64,000 nucleotides of DNA from DASSUW01 sp963730535 (GCA_963730535.1 CAVSRU010000002.1:124001-188000); one strand, 5' to 3'. Shown: positions 36,923 to 45,397, counted from the first letter of the stretch. Notes: generated by a model not told the origin, from the sequence alone. Numbers and translations are program-made.

Positions 36923-37349
36923 CGCGGCAGTCTGCCGCGTCCCACGGCGCGGCGTGCGCGGTTCACCGCTGCGCTTCCGCTGCGGACGAATCCGAGCAGC
37001 CGCGACATGCGCACGGGCCGAAGCGCCGCCGCTCCTTTGATAGCGAGCGTCTCCACTGGCCTCGAACTCACGCCCGCTCGGGACGAGACGCGGAAGCCCC
37101 CACCCGTTTGCTGGAGCCCTTTGTCTGCATAGGCACGACGACGCCACTCGCGGACCTGCGACTGCTGAACCGGGCTTATGTCTTGCGCGGCAAGTGGTCG
37201 GTCGTGTTGTGTGCGAATCACGCGCGCTCGAACGCGAGCGAAGTCCCCCGCCGGAGGGTCTCGGCGCTGATGGTCAGCGTGCGGAGCCGTTGCGCCATCA
37301 CGAGCGCGTCGGTCATGGTCGCGCCGGCGCGCATACCCCGCGCTGCGGT

Positions 37350-37715
37350 ACGCGTTCGACAAGGCGCTGGTTGATGGTGAGTTCGCGACATGCGACATGG
37401 TCCGTCTCGAGCTGCTCCATAGCGCGCGCAGCGCGACCTTGACAACCGAGTTCGCGGAGATTCGCAAGGAACTCGTCGCGCTGCCCGACTGCCCAGTCGG
37501 CAAGGCAGAATCGAAGCGCGCGCTGCCGGTCCATGAGCAGCTCGGCGCCCGGCGCGGCGGGTCACAGCGCTCGGTGAAACACCCCGATCTGCTGATCGCG
37601 GCGGCCGCGGAAGCGGCTGACGTCTCGTTTTGCAGTACGACGAGGACTACGACCGCATCGCCGCGATCACCGGCCAGCCGACCGGTGGCTGGCGCCGAAG
37701 GGCACCCTGTGCTGA
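37350..37715 (+). pseudogene. VapC-type PIN-domain toxin remnant
   Basis: One frame gives YAFDKALVDGEFATCDMVRL, then ELLHSARSATLTTEFAEIRK and SVKHPDLLIAAAAEAAD, the PIN fold with its conserved acidic residues. A shift near 37628 moves to LQYDEDYDRIAAITGQPT, and another near 37690 to WLAPKGTL before TGA 37713. The start codon region is also unclear. No intact VapB antitoxin is upstream. The match to VapC RNases (tRNA or rRNA cleaving) is strong, but the gene is broken in at least two places. Confidence 0.75.
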
Positions 37716-37885
37716 CCCCGCGAGCAGATTCCACGCGCTCCTCGAGCGGGCCAAGCCCAAGGCACCCACCCGGTACCGGAGGTTGCCGGAGCGCGCGAAT
37801 CGATGCGGCACGCTGCGGGATCGCGTTTCGCGGGCGATGCAGGCGCTTTGGCTCTGCGCCGGCATCGGCGAGCGCCGCGCGCCTG

Positions 37886-37931
37886 CCATGGTAAGGAAGG
37901 GGTCGCCGGTTCGAGTCCGGCAGAGGGCTCT
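37886..37931 (+). repeat. tRNA-Thr 3' fragment, copy C (att scar)
   Basis: Forty-six bases identical to 23295-23340, starting at the anticodon loop. The tRNA terminator is copied too (stem 37934-37955), and similarity to the flank of the intact tRNA goes on to about 38000, where a further degraded piece (aaggggtcgccggttccg) occurs. Upstream, 37813-37851 resembles 51031-51070, the sequence before copy D. No tRNA 5' half is present. Confidence 0.88.
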
Positions 37932-38233
37932 CGAAACCGTGCTACAGCGCGGTTTTCTCGATTTCGGAGCGGTTTGGCTGACCACTTCCCAGGCGAAGGG
38001 AAGGGGTCGCCGGTTCCGCTTCGGCAGCCGGACTACCGCGAAAAGCTCTGCAATCGGGTATGCCGTCGCGGTAGCCCTCGGCTCATCGTCTTCTCCTCGT
38101 TCCGCCGGGTAACCAGTCGGCACCGTTTGTGTCGCCGACAAGCGCCGTCTCGGAGGTGTCGTCGGTGCCGTTGCCCTGCATCGGGGGAGGCCGGCGTCAC
38201 GCTGCCGTGAAGCTTCTCGCGCGCCGCCGTGGA

Positions 38234-40057
38234 TCAGGCAGCGATGGCCGCACGCAGCCCCTGGATGCGGCCGCGGAGCGCGGGGTTCTCGACCTCGGCG
38301 ACGAGGATCGCCGCCGAGTCGAGGGCGCTCCGATCGCCGAGGTCTGCGCGCAGCAGGTAGGCGCGGACGGCGAGCTCGCGCATGCCGGTCCGCGCTGTGA
38401 GTGAGGTGAGATCTTCGACCCACTCCCGTGCGCGGCGATGTCCCGCGTCAACCGCCGCCGAAGCGAGCTCCGCAAGGGCGTACGCCTCCACCCACACGTA
38501 GGCGTCGGGGAAGCTTGCTGCGCGCCGCCGTGCCTCCTCGAGCAGGCGCAGGCCTGCGGGCACCCGCCCCTCCTGGCAGGCGATCCGGCCGAGGCCCTGG
38601 CCGGCGGCCCCCTCCCAGCAGGGGTCGCCGAGCTCGGAAGCCAGAGCCCAGGCGTGCTCGAACCGCTCGCGACCGGCGGGGAGCTCGCCGCCCGCCAGGT
38701 CGGCCTCGGCGAGCCAGGATTCTGGCCAGGGTTCGAAGGCGACCCACCTCGTCTCGCGGGCGAGGGCGAGCGAGCGCTCGAGCGCTGCTCGGGCATCGTC
38801 GAGCTCCTCGCGCAGGAAATGGGAGCGACCGACGAACGAGAGCGAGAACGCAGCCTGCTGGCGGCTGCCGGCGCGCTCTGCCAGCTCGACCGAACGCCGC
38901 AGGTGAGCGAGGGCCCGCTCGTGGGCGCCCGTGTCAGCGGCCGCCAGGCCGAGCATCGCCTCGACGCCGGCCCGCTCCTCGTCCGAGTCGGCTAGCGCGC
39001 CCGCCCGCTCGAGGCGTTGGGCGCACCGCGCGTAGCGCGCCTGCAGGATGTCGACGTATGCAAGCTCACGGTGGGCGCCGGCGGCAAGGTCTCCCAGCCC
39101 GTGCTCCTCGGCGAGCGAGCTGGCACGAAGGAGCGCATCGGCACCCTCCTCGTCGCGACCGCGGGCCGAGTGGACCAGCGCTGTGCCGAGGGCTAGCCAG
39201 GATTCAGCTTCGAGCTGGTGCGCTCCGCACGCTTTCGCCTCGGCGGCTGCGCGACCGAGCGAGCGAACGCCCGGAACGAAGCTGCCCGCGTTGATCGCCG
39301 AGCGCCCAGCCTCCAGGCGTGCGCGGGCGGCCTGCTTTCCGGCGGCTCCAGCAGCAGGGACGGGCGCGGGCGGCCTCGCCTCCGCGGCGCGAAAGACGGC
39401 GGCGCTCGGGGCCCTCCCGTGTTCCGCCCGAAAGAGCTCCAAGCAGGCCGAGACCTGCCGGTTCGCCGCCTCGCGATCGCCCGCCTCGGAGTAACTGCGG
39501 ATGAGCAGCTCTTGGAAGTTCTCGTCATAAGGGTTCATCTCGACGAGACGAGCCGCAAGCCCGACGGCTGCGGCTGCCTCCCCGGCAGCCAGGCGGTCGA
39601 GCGACGCTTCGTGGAGGGCGGCCTCGGCCGCGCCGAGCAGGCGGCGGCGCTCGATGAGCAGCCACGTCTCGAAAGCGGGTGAGTTGCCGAACTCCATCCC
39701 CTCGAGCACCTCACGTCCGAGACCGGGGATCGCGACCGCCTCCTGCGGGGTTCCGCGGATCAGGGTGTCGACGTCCACGAACGTGCCCGGGGAAAGCGCA
39801 AGCTCTGTGGAGCCATGGGGCAACGTGGATGCGCCCAGTGCCCGACGGAGCTCCGCCAGGTTCCAGCGGAGCGAGCCGAGCGGATCGTCGGCGCCCGTGA
39901 ACAGGAGCTCGGCGAGATGCTCGCGCGAGGGGTTGCGGACTCGGCTCAAGAGGAGATAGGCGACCAGCCCCCAGGCCTTGTGACCGCGCGGCGTCGCCAC
40001 GGGCTCGCCGTCGCGCTCGAGGTGCGGTCGGCCGAGCAGATGGATGGCGAGCGACAT
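38234..40057 (-). CDS. BTAD/SARP-like transcriptional regulator with TPR region
   Basis: A 607-residue regulator. An N-terminal OmpR-like winged helix (about 1-95: AIHLLGRPHLERDGEPVATP, KAWGLVAYLLLSRVRNPSRE, LRWNLAELRRALG) is followed by a bacterial transcriptional activation domain (about 100-225: ALHEASLDRLAAGEAAAAVG, YDENFQELLIRSYSEAGDRE). The rest is TPR-like helical repeats (AHLRRSVELAERAGSRQQAA and others). There is no NB-ARC/P-loop. ATG 40057 starts the winged helix; the upstream frame is not protein-like. It is probably a pathway-specific activator; the neighbouring OsmC/monooxygenase genes are possible targets. Confidence 0.88.
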   Translation of the reverse strand: MSLAIHLLGRPHLERDGEPVATPRGHKAWGLVAYLLLSRVRNPSREHLAELLFTGADDPLGSLRWNLAELRRALGASTLPHGSTELALSPGTFVDVDTLIRGTPQEAVAIPGLGREVLEGMEFGNSPAFETWLLIERRRLLGAAEAALHEASLDRLAAGEAAAAVGLAARLVEMNPYDENFQELLIRSYSEAGDREAANRQVSACLELFRAEHGRAPSAAVFRAAEARPPAPVPAAGAAGKQAARARLEAGRSAINAGSFVPGVRSLGRAAAEAKACGAHQLEAESWLALGTALVHSARGRDEEGADALLRASSLAEEHGLGDLAAGAHRELAYVDILQARYARCAQRLERAGALADSDEERAGVEAMLGLAAADTGAHERALAHLRRSVELAERAGSRQQAAFSLSFVGRSHFLREELDDARAALERSLALARETRWVAFEPWPESWLAEADLAGGELPAGRERFEHAWALASELGDPCWEGAAGQGLGRIACQEGRVPAGLRLLEEARRRAASFPDAYVWVEAYALAELASAAVDAGHRRAREWVEDLTSLTARTGMRELAVRAYLLRADLGDRSALDSAAILVAEVENPALRGRIQGLRAAIAA

Positions 40058-40071
40058 GGCCTGTGGCGATC

Positions 40072-40446
40072 CTAATCGCGGTGGCCGCTCGCCGCCCAAT
40101 GCGGGTGCGCGGGGAGCCCGCGGCGGGGGAGGGGCACTCGCCAGCGGTGAGCAGCCCGGGGCGGCGACGGCGCGAGCTGCCGCTTCCGTGCCGCCAGGAT
40201 TGCGACGAGGTCGACCGTCCGCCGGAAGGGGTCCGCGATCGCAGGCCCGCCGTTGAGTGGAAGCGCCGCGCGGAGTTCGCCGCCGACCTCGGCCACGAGC
40301 ATCGGCACCGGCGCGGGCAGCGGCACCGAGTCGAGCTGTGCGAGGCGGCCGAGCGCCTCCGCGTCGGCGGGCACCGCCATGCGGATGGTGACCGTCTCGG
40401 CGGGATTCTGCGAAGGATGGGACGGGATCGTGACTGTGGGCTCCAT
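40072..40446 (-). CDS. Truncated GNAT-like protein
   Basis: A 124-residue frame. TVTIRMAVPADAEALGRLAQ and MLVAEVGGELRAALPLNGGP, IADPFRRTVDLVAILAARKR form the first half of a GNAT fold, a short version common in actinobacteria. The acetyl-CoA loop is missing, so enzymatic activity is doubtful. The C-terminal 25 residues are Arg/Pro/His-rich. The ATG 40446 start faces the regulatory region before the OsmC gene. It is followed by the BTAD regulator on the same strand. Confidence 0.55.
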   Translation of the reverse strand: MEPTVTIPSHPSQNPAETVTIRMAVPADAEALGRLAQLDSVPLPAPVPMLVAEVGGELRAALPLNGGPAIADPFRRTVDLVAILAARKRQLAPSPPRAAHRWRVPLPRRGLPAHPHWAASGHRD

Positions 40447-40491
40447 CGGCGCTCTCCTTGGATGCGTCGTGAGACAGCACCGTCAGGCCAA

Positions 40492-40550
40492 GCCGTGTGA
40501 CCGCGTGTGTGACGCCAGTCCCTCCCCGCTCACACGTGTCGTCACACGGC
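40492..40550. promoter_or_regulatory. Nested GTGTGAC/GTCACAC inverted repeats
   Basis: GCCGTGTGAC (40492-40501) and GTCACACGGC (40541-40550) are perfect 10-bp arms. Inside are GCGTGTGTGAC (40503-40513) and CTCACACGTGTCG (from 40530). The four related half-sites lie between the divergent GNAT-like and OsmC genes, as expected for an operator; a hairpin is the alternative. Confidence 0.5.
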
Positions 40551-40599
40551 GCACCGGTTGAGTCTCGGCGCATTGACCAACACCACTGGAGGTCTCGAA

Positions 40600-41169
40600 G
40601 TGAGCGTTGTCACAGACACGGTCCGCAACGGCGTCGACACGGAGAAGATGTTCGCCACGCTGGACCTGATCAGGGCTCAGCCGGAGCTGGCGAGGTTCCA
40701 GTTCCGCGCCACCAACCGCTGGATCGACGGCGCCCACAACCGCTCGACGATCAAGGGCTTCTACGCCGCGGGCGGCGAGGACGCCACTCGTAGCGACGCG
40801 TTCGTGATCGACGCGGGCGAGCCGGGGATCCTGCTCGGCACCGACACGGGCGCGAACCCGGCCGAGTACCTGCTGCACGCACTCGCCGCGTGCCTGACGA
40901 CGTCGATCGTCTACGTGGCCGCGGCGCGCAAGGTGGAGCTCACGTCCGTCGAGTCGACCCTCACTGGCGACATGGACGTGCGCGGGGCGCTCGGCGTGGA
41001 CGACGAGCCCCGCAACGGGTTCGAGCGCATCGACGTCTCGTTCCGCGTGACCGGCAACGCGCCAGCGGAGAAGCTCCGCGAGGTCGTCGAGCGGGCCGAG
41101 CGGCGCTCGGCCGTCTACGACATGGTCACCAACGGCGTGCCCGTCGCCGTGGAGGTGACGACCGACTGA
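40600..41169 (+). CDS. OsmC-family protein
   Basis: A 189-residue OsmC/Ohr-like protein; family members reduce organic hydroperoxides with a Cys pair. Visible are FRATNRWIDGAHNRSTIKGF, GTDTGANPAEYLLHALAACL (Cys in HALAACLTTS) and FERIDVSFRVTGNAPAEKLR. The second, more C-terminal Cys typical of Ohr/OsmC is replaced in RAERRSAVYDMVTNGVPV, so peroxidase activity is uncertain. GGAGG (40588-40592) seven bases before GTG 40600 fixes the start. Transcribed toward the flavin monooxygenase pair, perhaps as one operon. Confidence 0.85.
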   Translation: MSVVTDTVRNGVDTEKMFATLDLIRAQPELARFQFRATNRWIDGAHNRSTIKGFYAAGGEDATRSDAFVIDAGEPGILLGTDTGANPAEYLLHALAACLTTSIVYVAAARKVELTSVESTLTGDMDVRGALGVDDEPRNGFERIDVSFRVTGNAPAEKLREVVERAERRSAVYDMVTNGVPVAVEVTTD

Positions 41170-41239
41170 GGCTCGGATGCACCCGGCGGCCGGCGCCACC
41201 CCGGCCACGGGTGCACGTCGAGCGGTTGGAGATCCCGCC

Positions 41240-42457
41240 ATGCCGATCGAACTCACCGCCCATACCGACGCCGGCGCCCGCCTCGTGGCGATCGCCGAGG
41301 AGCTTTCGGAGAAACTCGCCGCCCGCGCGGCCGAGCACGACCTCGACAGCAGCTACCCCTTCGAGGCGATCGAGGCGCTCAAGGCCGCCGGCTACTTCGC
41401 GGCGCCCGTTCCCGTCGAGCTCGGTGGGCTCGGCGTCTCGTCCGCGCACGACCTCGTGGTGGCGTCGAGCCGCCTGGCGCGCGGCGACGCGTCCGTCGCG
41501 ATCGGCGTGAACATGCACCTCGTCGCGGTGCTCAACATGGAGCGCCGACGACGGGTTGCGGTCGCGGCCGGTCAGCAGCGCCGCGCTCGCGGCTTCGCCT
41601 CGTCGCTCGAGTGGATCGCCCGCGATGGCGTCGTGCTGGCCGCCGCCATCAGCGAGCTCGGACAGGACCTCACGCGGCCGGGCACGGTCGCTACCCGCAC
41701 CGAGACCGGCTGGCGGATCGACGGCCGCAAGCTGTTCTGCACCATGTCTCCCGCCGCTACCGATCTCTACGTGGCCGTCACCTATGCCGACGGCGAGGGC
41801 ACCGAGCACTACGCGTACGCCATGGTCCCCACCGACACTCCTGGCGTCGTGGTGAACGACGACTGGGACGCGCTGGGGATGCGCGCCTCCGGCAGCAACT
41901 CCATCTCCCTCGACGGCGTCGAGCTCCCCGAGACGGGTGTGCGAGGCGGCTTCCGAGCCGGCGACCCGGTGCCGTACATGGAGCGCAACCTGGTCGCTGG
42001 GCTCTTCCACGCCGCGGCGTCGCTCGGGATCGCCGAATCGGCCGACGCGATCGCCCGCCGCGGCATCGTCGGGCGCATCAACGGCGATGCGCGCCCGCGC
42101 ATGCAGGTGGCCGACAACGCCGTCGACCTCGCCGCCGCGCGCGGCATCCTGTCGCGCGCGGCCGCGCTGATCGACGAGCACCACACCGCCAACCCGGCGT
42201 CCGATGGCAGCGCCGCCGAGCTCGGCGCGCTGTTCGCCGAGGCCCAGACCGCCAAGGCGTTCGTCAACGAGGCGGCGGCCCGCATCGTGGACCGCGCGCT
42301 CGCCCTCTCGGGCGGCGCCGGCTACATCAACGGCAGCCCGCTCGCGCGCGCCTACCGCGACGTCAAGGCTGGCTCCTTCATGCACCCACTCGGCGCCAAC
42401 CGCGCCTACGACTACCTCGCCCACGTCGCTCTCGGCGAAGAAACGTCGCTCCACTGA
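41240..42457 (+). CDS. Acyl-CoA-dehydrogenase-fold flavoprotein, likely FMNH2-dependent monooxygenase
   Basis: A 405-residue protein of the acyl-CoA dehydrogenase superfamily, closest in pattern to DszC/SfnB/HsaA-type monooxygenases. The N-terminal helical part (FEAIEALKAAGYFAAPVPVE) is followed by the middle beta domain (AAISELGQDLTRPGTVATRT, GRKLFCTMSPAATDLYVAVT, DWDALGMRASGSNSISLDGV) and a C-terminal helical bundle ending AGSFMHPLGANRAYDYLAH. The catalytic base Glu of true dehydrogenases is not evident. GGAG sets ATG 41240. The flavin reductase starts two bases after the stop, supporting a two-component oxygenase. Confidence 0.82.
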   Translation: MPIELTAHTDAGARLVAIAEELSEKLAARAAEHDLDSSYPFEAIEALKAAGYFAAPVPVELGGLGVSSAHDLVVASSRLARGDASVAIGVNMHLVAVLNMERRRRVAVAAGQQRRARGFASSLEWIARDGVVLAAAISELGQDLTRPGTVATRTETGWRIDGRKLFCTMSPAATDLYVAVTYADGEGTEHYAYAMVPTDTPGVVVNDDWDALGMRASGSNSISLDGVELPETGVRGGFRAGDPVPYMERNLVAGLFHAAASLGIAESADAIARRGIVGRINGDARPRMQVADNAVDLAAARGILSRAAALIDEHHTANPASDGSAAELGALFAEAQTAKAFVNEAAARIVDRALALSGGAGYINGSPLARAYRDVKAGSFMHPLGANRAYDYLAHVALGEETSLH

Positions 42458-42458
42458 G

Positions 42459-42992
42459 ATGGCGCCCGCAGCTCCAGTCTCCGCCGCGGCGGCGCTCGAT
42501 GCGCGCTCGTTCCGCGACGCACTCAGCAGGTTCGCGACCGGCGTCGCCTTCGTCACCGCGGCGCCAGGCGGCGAGCCCACCGGACTGATCGTGAACACGC
42601 TCACGTCCGTCTCGCTCGAGCCGCCCCTGATCTCGTTCTGCCCGTCCCGCAGCTCGCTCACGTGGTCCCGGATGCGGCGGGCGCGGCGCCTCGGCGTCAA
42701 CGTGCTCGGGCGCCAGCACGAGCGGTTCGCACACCGCGCGACCGCTGCCGGCGCGGACCGATTCGCTGGCCTTGACTGGGAGCTCGGACACGGTGGCGTA
42801 CCGCTGCTCACCGACGCCCTAGCCAACCTCGAGTGCGAGATCGTCGCCGAGCATCGCGCCGGCGATCACTGGATCGTCGTAGCGCGGGTAGACAACCTGC
42901 GCGTCCCGCCCATCAAAGATCCGCTCGTCTTCTTCGCTGGTGCGTTCGGCGGCCTGCAATCGCGAAAGATTGGACGTCTCAACCACTGTTGA
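42459..42992 (+). CDS. Flavin reductase-like domain protein
   Basis: A 177-residue FMN/FAD reductase of the HpaC/DszD type that supplies reduced flavin to a partner oxygenase. SFRDALSRFATGVAFVTAAP, GLIVNTLTSVSLEPPLISFC, RRLGVNVLGRQHERFAHRAT and HWIVVARVDNLRVPPIKDPL are the classic blocks of the split-barrel fold. It starts at ATG 42459, two bases after the stop of the acyl-CoA-dehydrogenase-like gene. Its stop falls within the operator of the next regulator gene (42977-42994), so the two units are tightly packed. Confidence 0.9.
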   Translation: MAPAAPVSAAAALDARSFRDALSRFATGVAFVTAAPGGEPTGLIVNTLTSVSLEPPLISFCPSRSSLTWSRMRRARRLGVNVLGRQHERFAHRATAAGADRFAGLDWELGHGGVPLLTDALANLECEIVAEHRAGDHWIVVARVDNLRVPPIKDPLVFFAGAFGGLQSRKIGRLNHC

Positions 42993-42994
42993 GA
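42977..42994. promoter_or_regulatory. ArsR-type operator palindrome
   Basis: TCTCAAC-CACT-GTTGAGA, perfect 7-bp arms, followed by the AT-richer ATATTGGTACGAT before the ATG 43013 of a CadC-like regulator. Position and symmetry fit autoregulation by that protein. Confidence 0.65.
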
Positions 42995-43012
42995 TATTGG
43001 TACGATGCCGCG

Positions 43013-43369
43013 ATGCCGGACGATGGCTGTGATCTGCTTTGTCTTGATCTACCCAAGGCCGAGCGGCTGCGAGGCGAGCGACTGTTGCTCGACGCGGCCA
43101 CGCGGCTCGCGGAGCGCGCCAAGGCGCTCGGCGACCCGACGCGACTGATGCTCGCCGTGGCGCTGGCTGATGGCGACGAGCTCTGCGTGTGCGACCTGGC
43201 GTGGGTCGCGGAGCGCTCGGAGAACCTCGTCTCCCACCACTTGCGCGTCCTGCGTAGCGCCGGGCTTGTGCGCAGCCGCCGCGACGGCAAGATGGTGATG
43301 TACGCAGTCACCGAGGCTGGCCGAGCGCTGATCGACGCCGTGCGCGAGCCGGCGAAGGCGGCGCGATGA
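43013..43369 (+). CDS. ArsR/SmtB-family metal sensor, CadC-like
   Basis: A 118-residue winged-helix repressor. The recognition region has ELCVCDLAWVAERSENLVSH, whose ELCVCDL is the alpha3N metal motif of Cd/Pb/Zn sensors. An N-terminal Cys pair (CDLLCLDL) may complete the site as in CadC. The wing is LRVLRSAGLVRSRRDGKMVM. In such proteins, metal binding releases the operator. A perfect palindrome sits 19 bp upstream. It overlaps the CDF transporter gene by ATGA, so both are expressed together in response to metal. Confidence 0.9.
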   Translation: MPDDGCDLLCLDLPKAERLRGERLLLDAATRLAERAKALGDPTRLMLAVALADGDELCVCDLAWVAERSENLVSHHLRVLRSAGLVRSRRDGKMVMYAVTEAGRALIDAVREPAKAAR

Positions 43370-44082
43370 CGGCGCTTCCGACGATCACCGCGACGGCGCC
43401 CGCACCGAGGATCGACCGGGCGACATATGAGCGGCTCGCCCGGCGGGCGCGGCTGCTGTCGTGGCTGAGTCTGGCGTGGATGACGGCCGAGGGTGCGGTG
43501 GCGATCTCGGCGGGCGTGATGGCGTCGTCGATCGCGTTGGTCGGCTTCGGGCTCGACAGCGCGATCGAGGGTTTCGCGTCGCTGGTGATCGTGTGGCGGT
43601 TCTCGCGGTCGCGGATGTTCTCTCCCGCGGCCGAGACGCGCGCGCAGAAGCTCGTCGCGGTCCAGTTCTTCCTCCTCGCCCCGTACCTGGCGGTCGAGTC
43701 GATGCGCGCGCTGATCGGGGGTGAGCGGCCGGACGAGACCTGGGTGGGGATCGCGCTGGCGGCGACCAGCGTCATGGTGATGCCGCTGCTCGGCATCGCC
43801 AAGCAGCGGATCGCCGACGAGATCGGGTCGGCCGCCACGAAGGGCGAGGGCCGCCAGAACATGCTCTGCGCCTACCTCGCCGGCGCGCTGCTCGTCGGGC
43901 TGGTCGGCAACGCGCTGGTGGGTGCCTGGTGGCTGGACCCGGGCGTTGGGCTGCTGATCGCCGGCGTCGCGGTCAGGGAGGGTCTGGAGGCGTGGCGCGG
44001 CGAGGGCTGCTGCGTCAGCTCTGCGCTCGACGTGGCGGGCTTTGCCGACGACAGCTGCACCGATGCCTGCTGCGAGCAGTGA
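43366..44082 (+). CDS. Cation diffusion facilitator-like transporter
   Basis: A 238-residue inner-membrane efflux pump with five to six hydrophobic segments. GFGLDSAIEGFASLVIVWRF carries the metal-binding Asp positions of CDF helix II. The C terminus lacks the usual cytoplasmic CDF domain and ends in a Cys cluster (CCVS ... CTDACCEQ) able to bind thiophilic metals. Coupled to the CadC-like repressor by ATGA, so export of Cd/Zn/Pb-type ions is the best guess. The stop overlaps the start of the SnoaL-like gene by 20 bases. Confidence 0.85.
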   Translation: MTALPTITATAPAPRIDRATYERLARRARLLSWLSLAWMTAEGAVAISAGVMASSIALVGFGLDSAIEGFASLVIVWRFSRSRMFSPAAETRAQKLVAVQFFLLAPYLAVESMRALIGGERPDETWVGIALAATSVMVMPLLGIAKQRIADEIGSAATKGEGRQNMLCAYLAGALLVGLVGNALVGAWWLDPGVGLLIAGVAVREGLEAWRGEGCCVSSALDVAGFADDSCTDACCEQ

Positions 44083-44464
44083 CTCGCACGAGAAGGCCGT
44101 CGTTCGCCGGCTCGTGGACGAGGTGATGAACGAGCGCCGCCTCGACGTGATCGAGGAGCTGTGCACGCCGTCGATGGCGCGCCGGTGGCGACGCTGGGTA
44201 ACCCCGTTTCATGCCTCGTTCGCGGACATGCGGATGGAGTGCGTCCAGCTTGTCGCAGAGGGCGACACGGTGGTCGGCCGCTTCACGTGCTCGGCGACGC
44301 ACACGGGCGAGTGGCGTGGTGGTCACATGGCGACCGGCAGGCGATTCGAGAACGTCGACGAGGTCTACTTCTTCCGCTTCGAGGGTGGGCGGATCGCGGC
44401 CGCGTGGGGGCTCGAGGACACGCTCGATCGCTGGCGCCAGCTCGGCCTTGCAGGCCCTTCATGA
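44063..44464 (+). CDS. SnoaL-like/ester-cyclase-fold protein
   Basis: A 133-residue NTF2-like protein. HEKAVVRRLVDEVMNERRLD and MRMECVQLVAEGDTVVGRFT, HMATGRRFENVDEVYFFRFE and GGRIAAAWGLEDTLDRWRQL are the standard SnoaL/ester cyclase blocks. The start is ATG 44063 (a TTG at 44042 is the alternative). It overlaps the CDF gene by 20 bases, so it may be the third gene of the metal operon. Substrate unknown. Confidence 0.8.
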   Translation: MPAASSDSHEKAVVRRLVDEVMNERRLDVIEELCTPSMARRWRRWVTPFHASFADMRMECVQLVAEGDTVVGRFTCSATHTGEWRGGHMATGRRFENVDEVYFFRFEGGRIAAAWGLEDTLDRWRQLGLAGPS

Positions 44465-44528
44465 TGCGGGCCATGCCTTCGCTGCCGCCCGGTCCAGTGC
44501 ACCGGCGTCGTCAGGCAGGTCGAAGGGC

Positions 44529-45326
44529 TCAGCCGCTGAGGGCGGGCTTGGTGGCGCGCAGCGTCGAGCCCATCGCGCCGAACTTGGCCGCCTTGCGGCG
44601 GGTGTCCTCGTACGCTGAGTGCGCATAGGTGTCGACCAGCTCGCCTTGGGTGATGTCGGTGTATGCCCGCTGGACCAGCAGGCGCGCGTGCTCGCCCTGG
44701 AGCAGCGCGCCGGCGATTCAGCCGGTCCACAGGTCGATGCGTGCGCGTGCGTCCTCAGAGACCTCGCTGTGGATCACGACGTCGGCGATCTGCAGCCGGC
44801 CGCCGGGGCGCAGGACGCGGTCGATCTCATCGAAGACCGTGTCCTTGTCCGGGACCAGGTCGATCACCCCGTTCGAGACCACGACGTCGACCGACGCGTT
44901 CTCGAGCGGGAGCGTTTCGATCAGTGACTCGTGTAGCTCGACGTTGGGGAGTCCCATGTCCTGCGCGCTGGCGCGCGCCCGTTCCAGCATCGAGGCGGTC
45001 ATGTCGACGCCGATGACCCGTCCGTCCGGCCCGGTCATCTGGGCGGCGATCAGAAGGTCGGTACCGGCGCCGCAGCCGAGGTCGAGCACGACCGCGCCGG
45101 GCTCGATTCGGCCCAGGAGCCAGTGGTTGGCGACGCCGGCGAAGCTCTCGACCGTGGCGTCCGGGACACGTGAGAGTTCCGGCTGCGGGTAGCCGAGCTC
45201 CTCGGCCCAGGCGCGGCCGGTGGGGAAGATGAAGTCCCGGTCGGTGTCGGTGGAGACGTCGGTGTAGGTCTTGCGGATCTCGTCGCGCAGGACGTCGATA
45301 TCGACCGGGATCTCGGCGGCGCTCAT
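44529..45326 (-). CDS. Arsenite-methyltransferase-like SAM methyltransferase with in-frame UGA (possible selenoprotein)
   Basis: From ATG 45326 a Rossmann methyltransferase reads through AVVLDLGCGAGTDLLIAAQ, DGRVIGVDMTASMLERAR and VVVSNGVIDLVPDKDTVF to ARIDLWTG, then meets TGA at 44720-44718. The same frame continues for 62 codons (IAGALLQGEHARLLVQRAYT ... TLRATKPALSG) to TGA 44531, giving the normal family size of 265. In ArsM/AS3MT relatives the codon is Cys (LWxxCxxGAL; human AS3MT Cys206), while the Cys156 equivalent is Gly here. A hairpin (44711-44681) begins seven bases after the UGA. Either selenocysteine insertion or a point nonsense mutation. Coupled to a short Cys-rich ORF by ATGA. 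Confidence 0.7.
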
Positions 45327-45397
45327 GCGACCGTGGCGACGTCGTAGGCGTCGGCGGCTTCGAAGTGGTGCCCGCACGGACAGTCGACGGCGCGCAT
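45323..45397 (-). CDS. 24-residue DUF1059-like fragment
   Basis: ATG 45397, preceded by AGGAGG (45403-45408), encodes MRAVDCPCGHHFEAADAYDV plus ATVA and stops within the start of the methyltransferase (ATGA). The first 16 residues match the DUF1059 N terminus (CPCG knuckle), but the domain, normally about 60 residues, is cut short. It may act as a leader that couples translation of the methyltransferase, or be a remnant. Confidence 0.5.
   Translation of the reverse strand: MRAVDCPCGHHFEAADAYDVATVA

Noticed and set aside
37218..37565. Minus-strand frame ending MTDALVMAQRLRTLTISAET
   Set aside because: It overlaps the VapC remnant, which explains the DNA better on the plus strand; only the last 30 residues look protein-like.
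40607..40634. TGTCACA-N17-CGTC, a second ECF41-like promoter
   Set aside because: It lies inside codons 3-12 of the OsmC gene, downstream of a well-supported ribosome site and GTG start, so it cannot serve that gene; probably chance.
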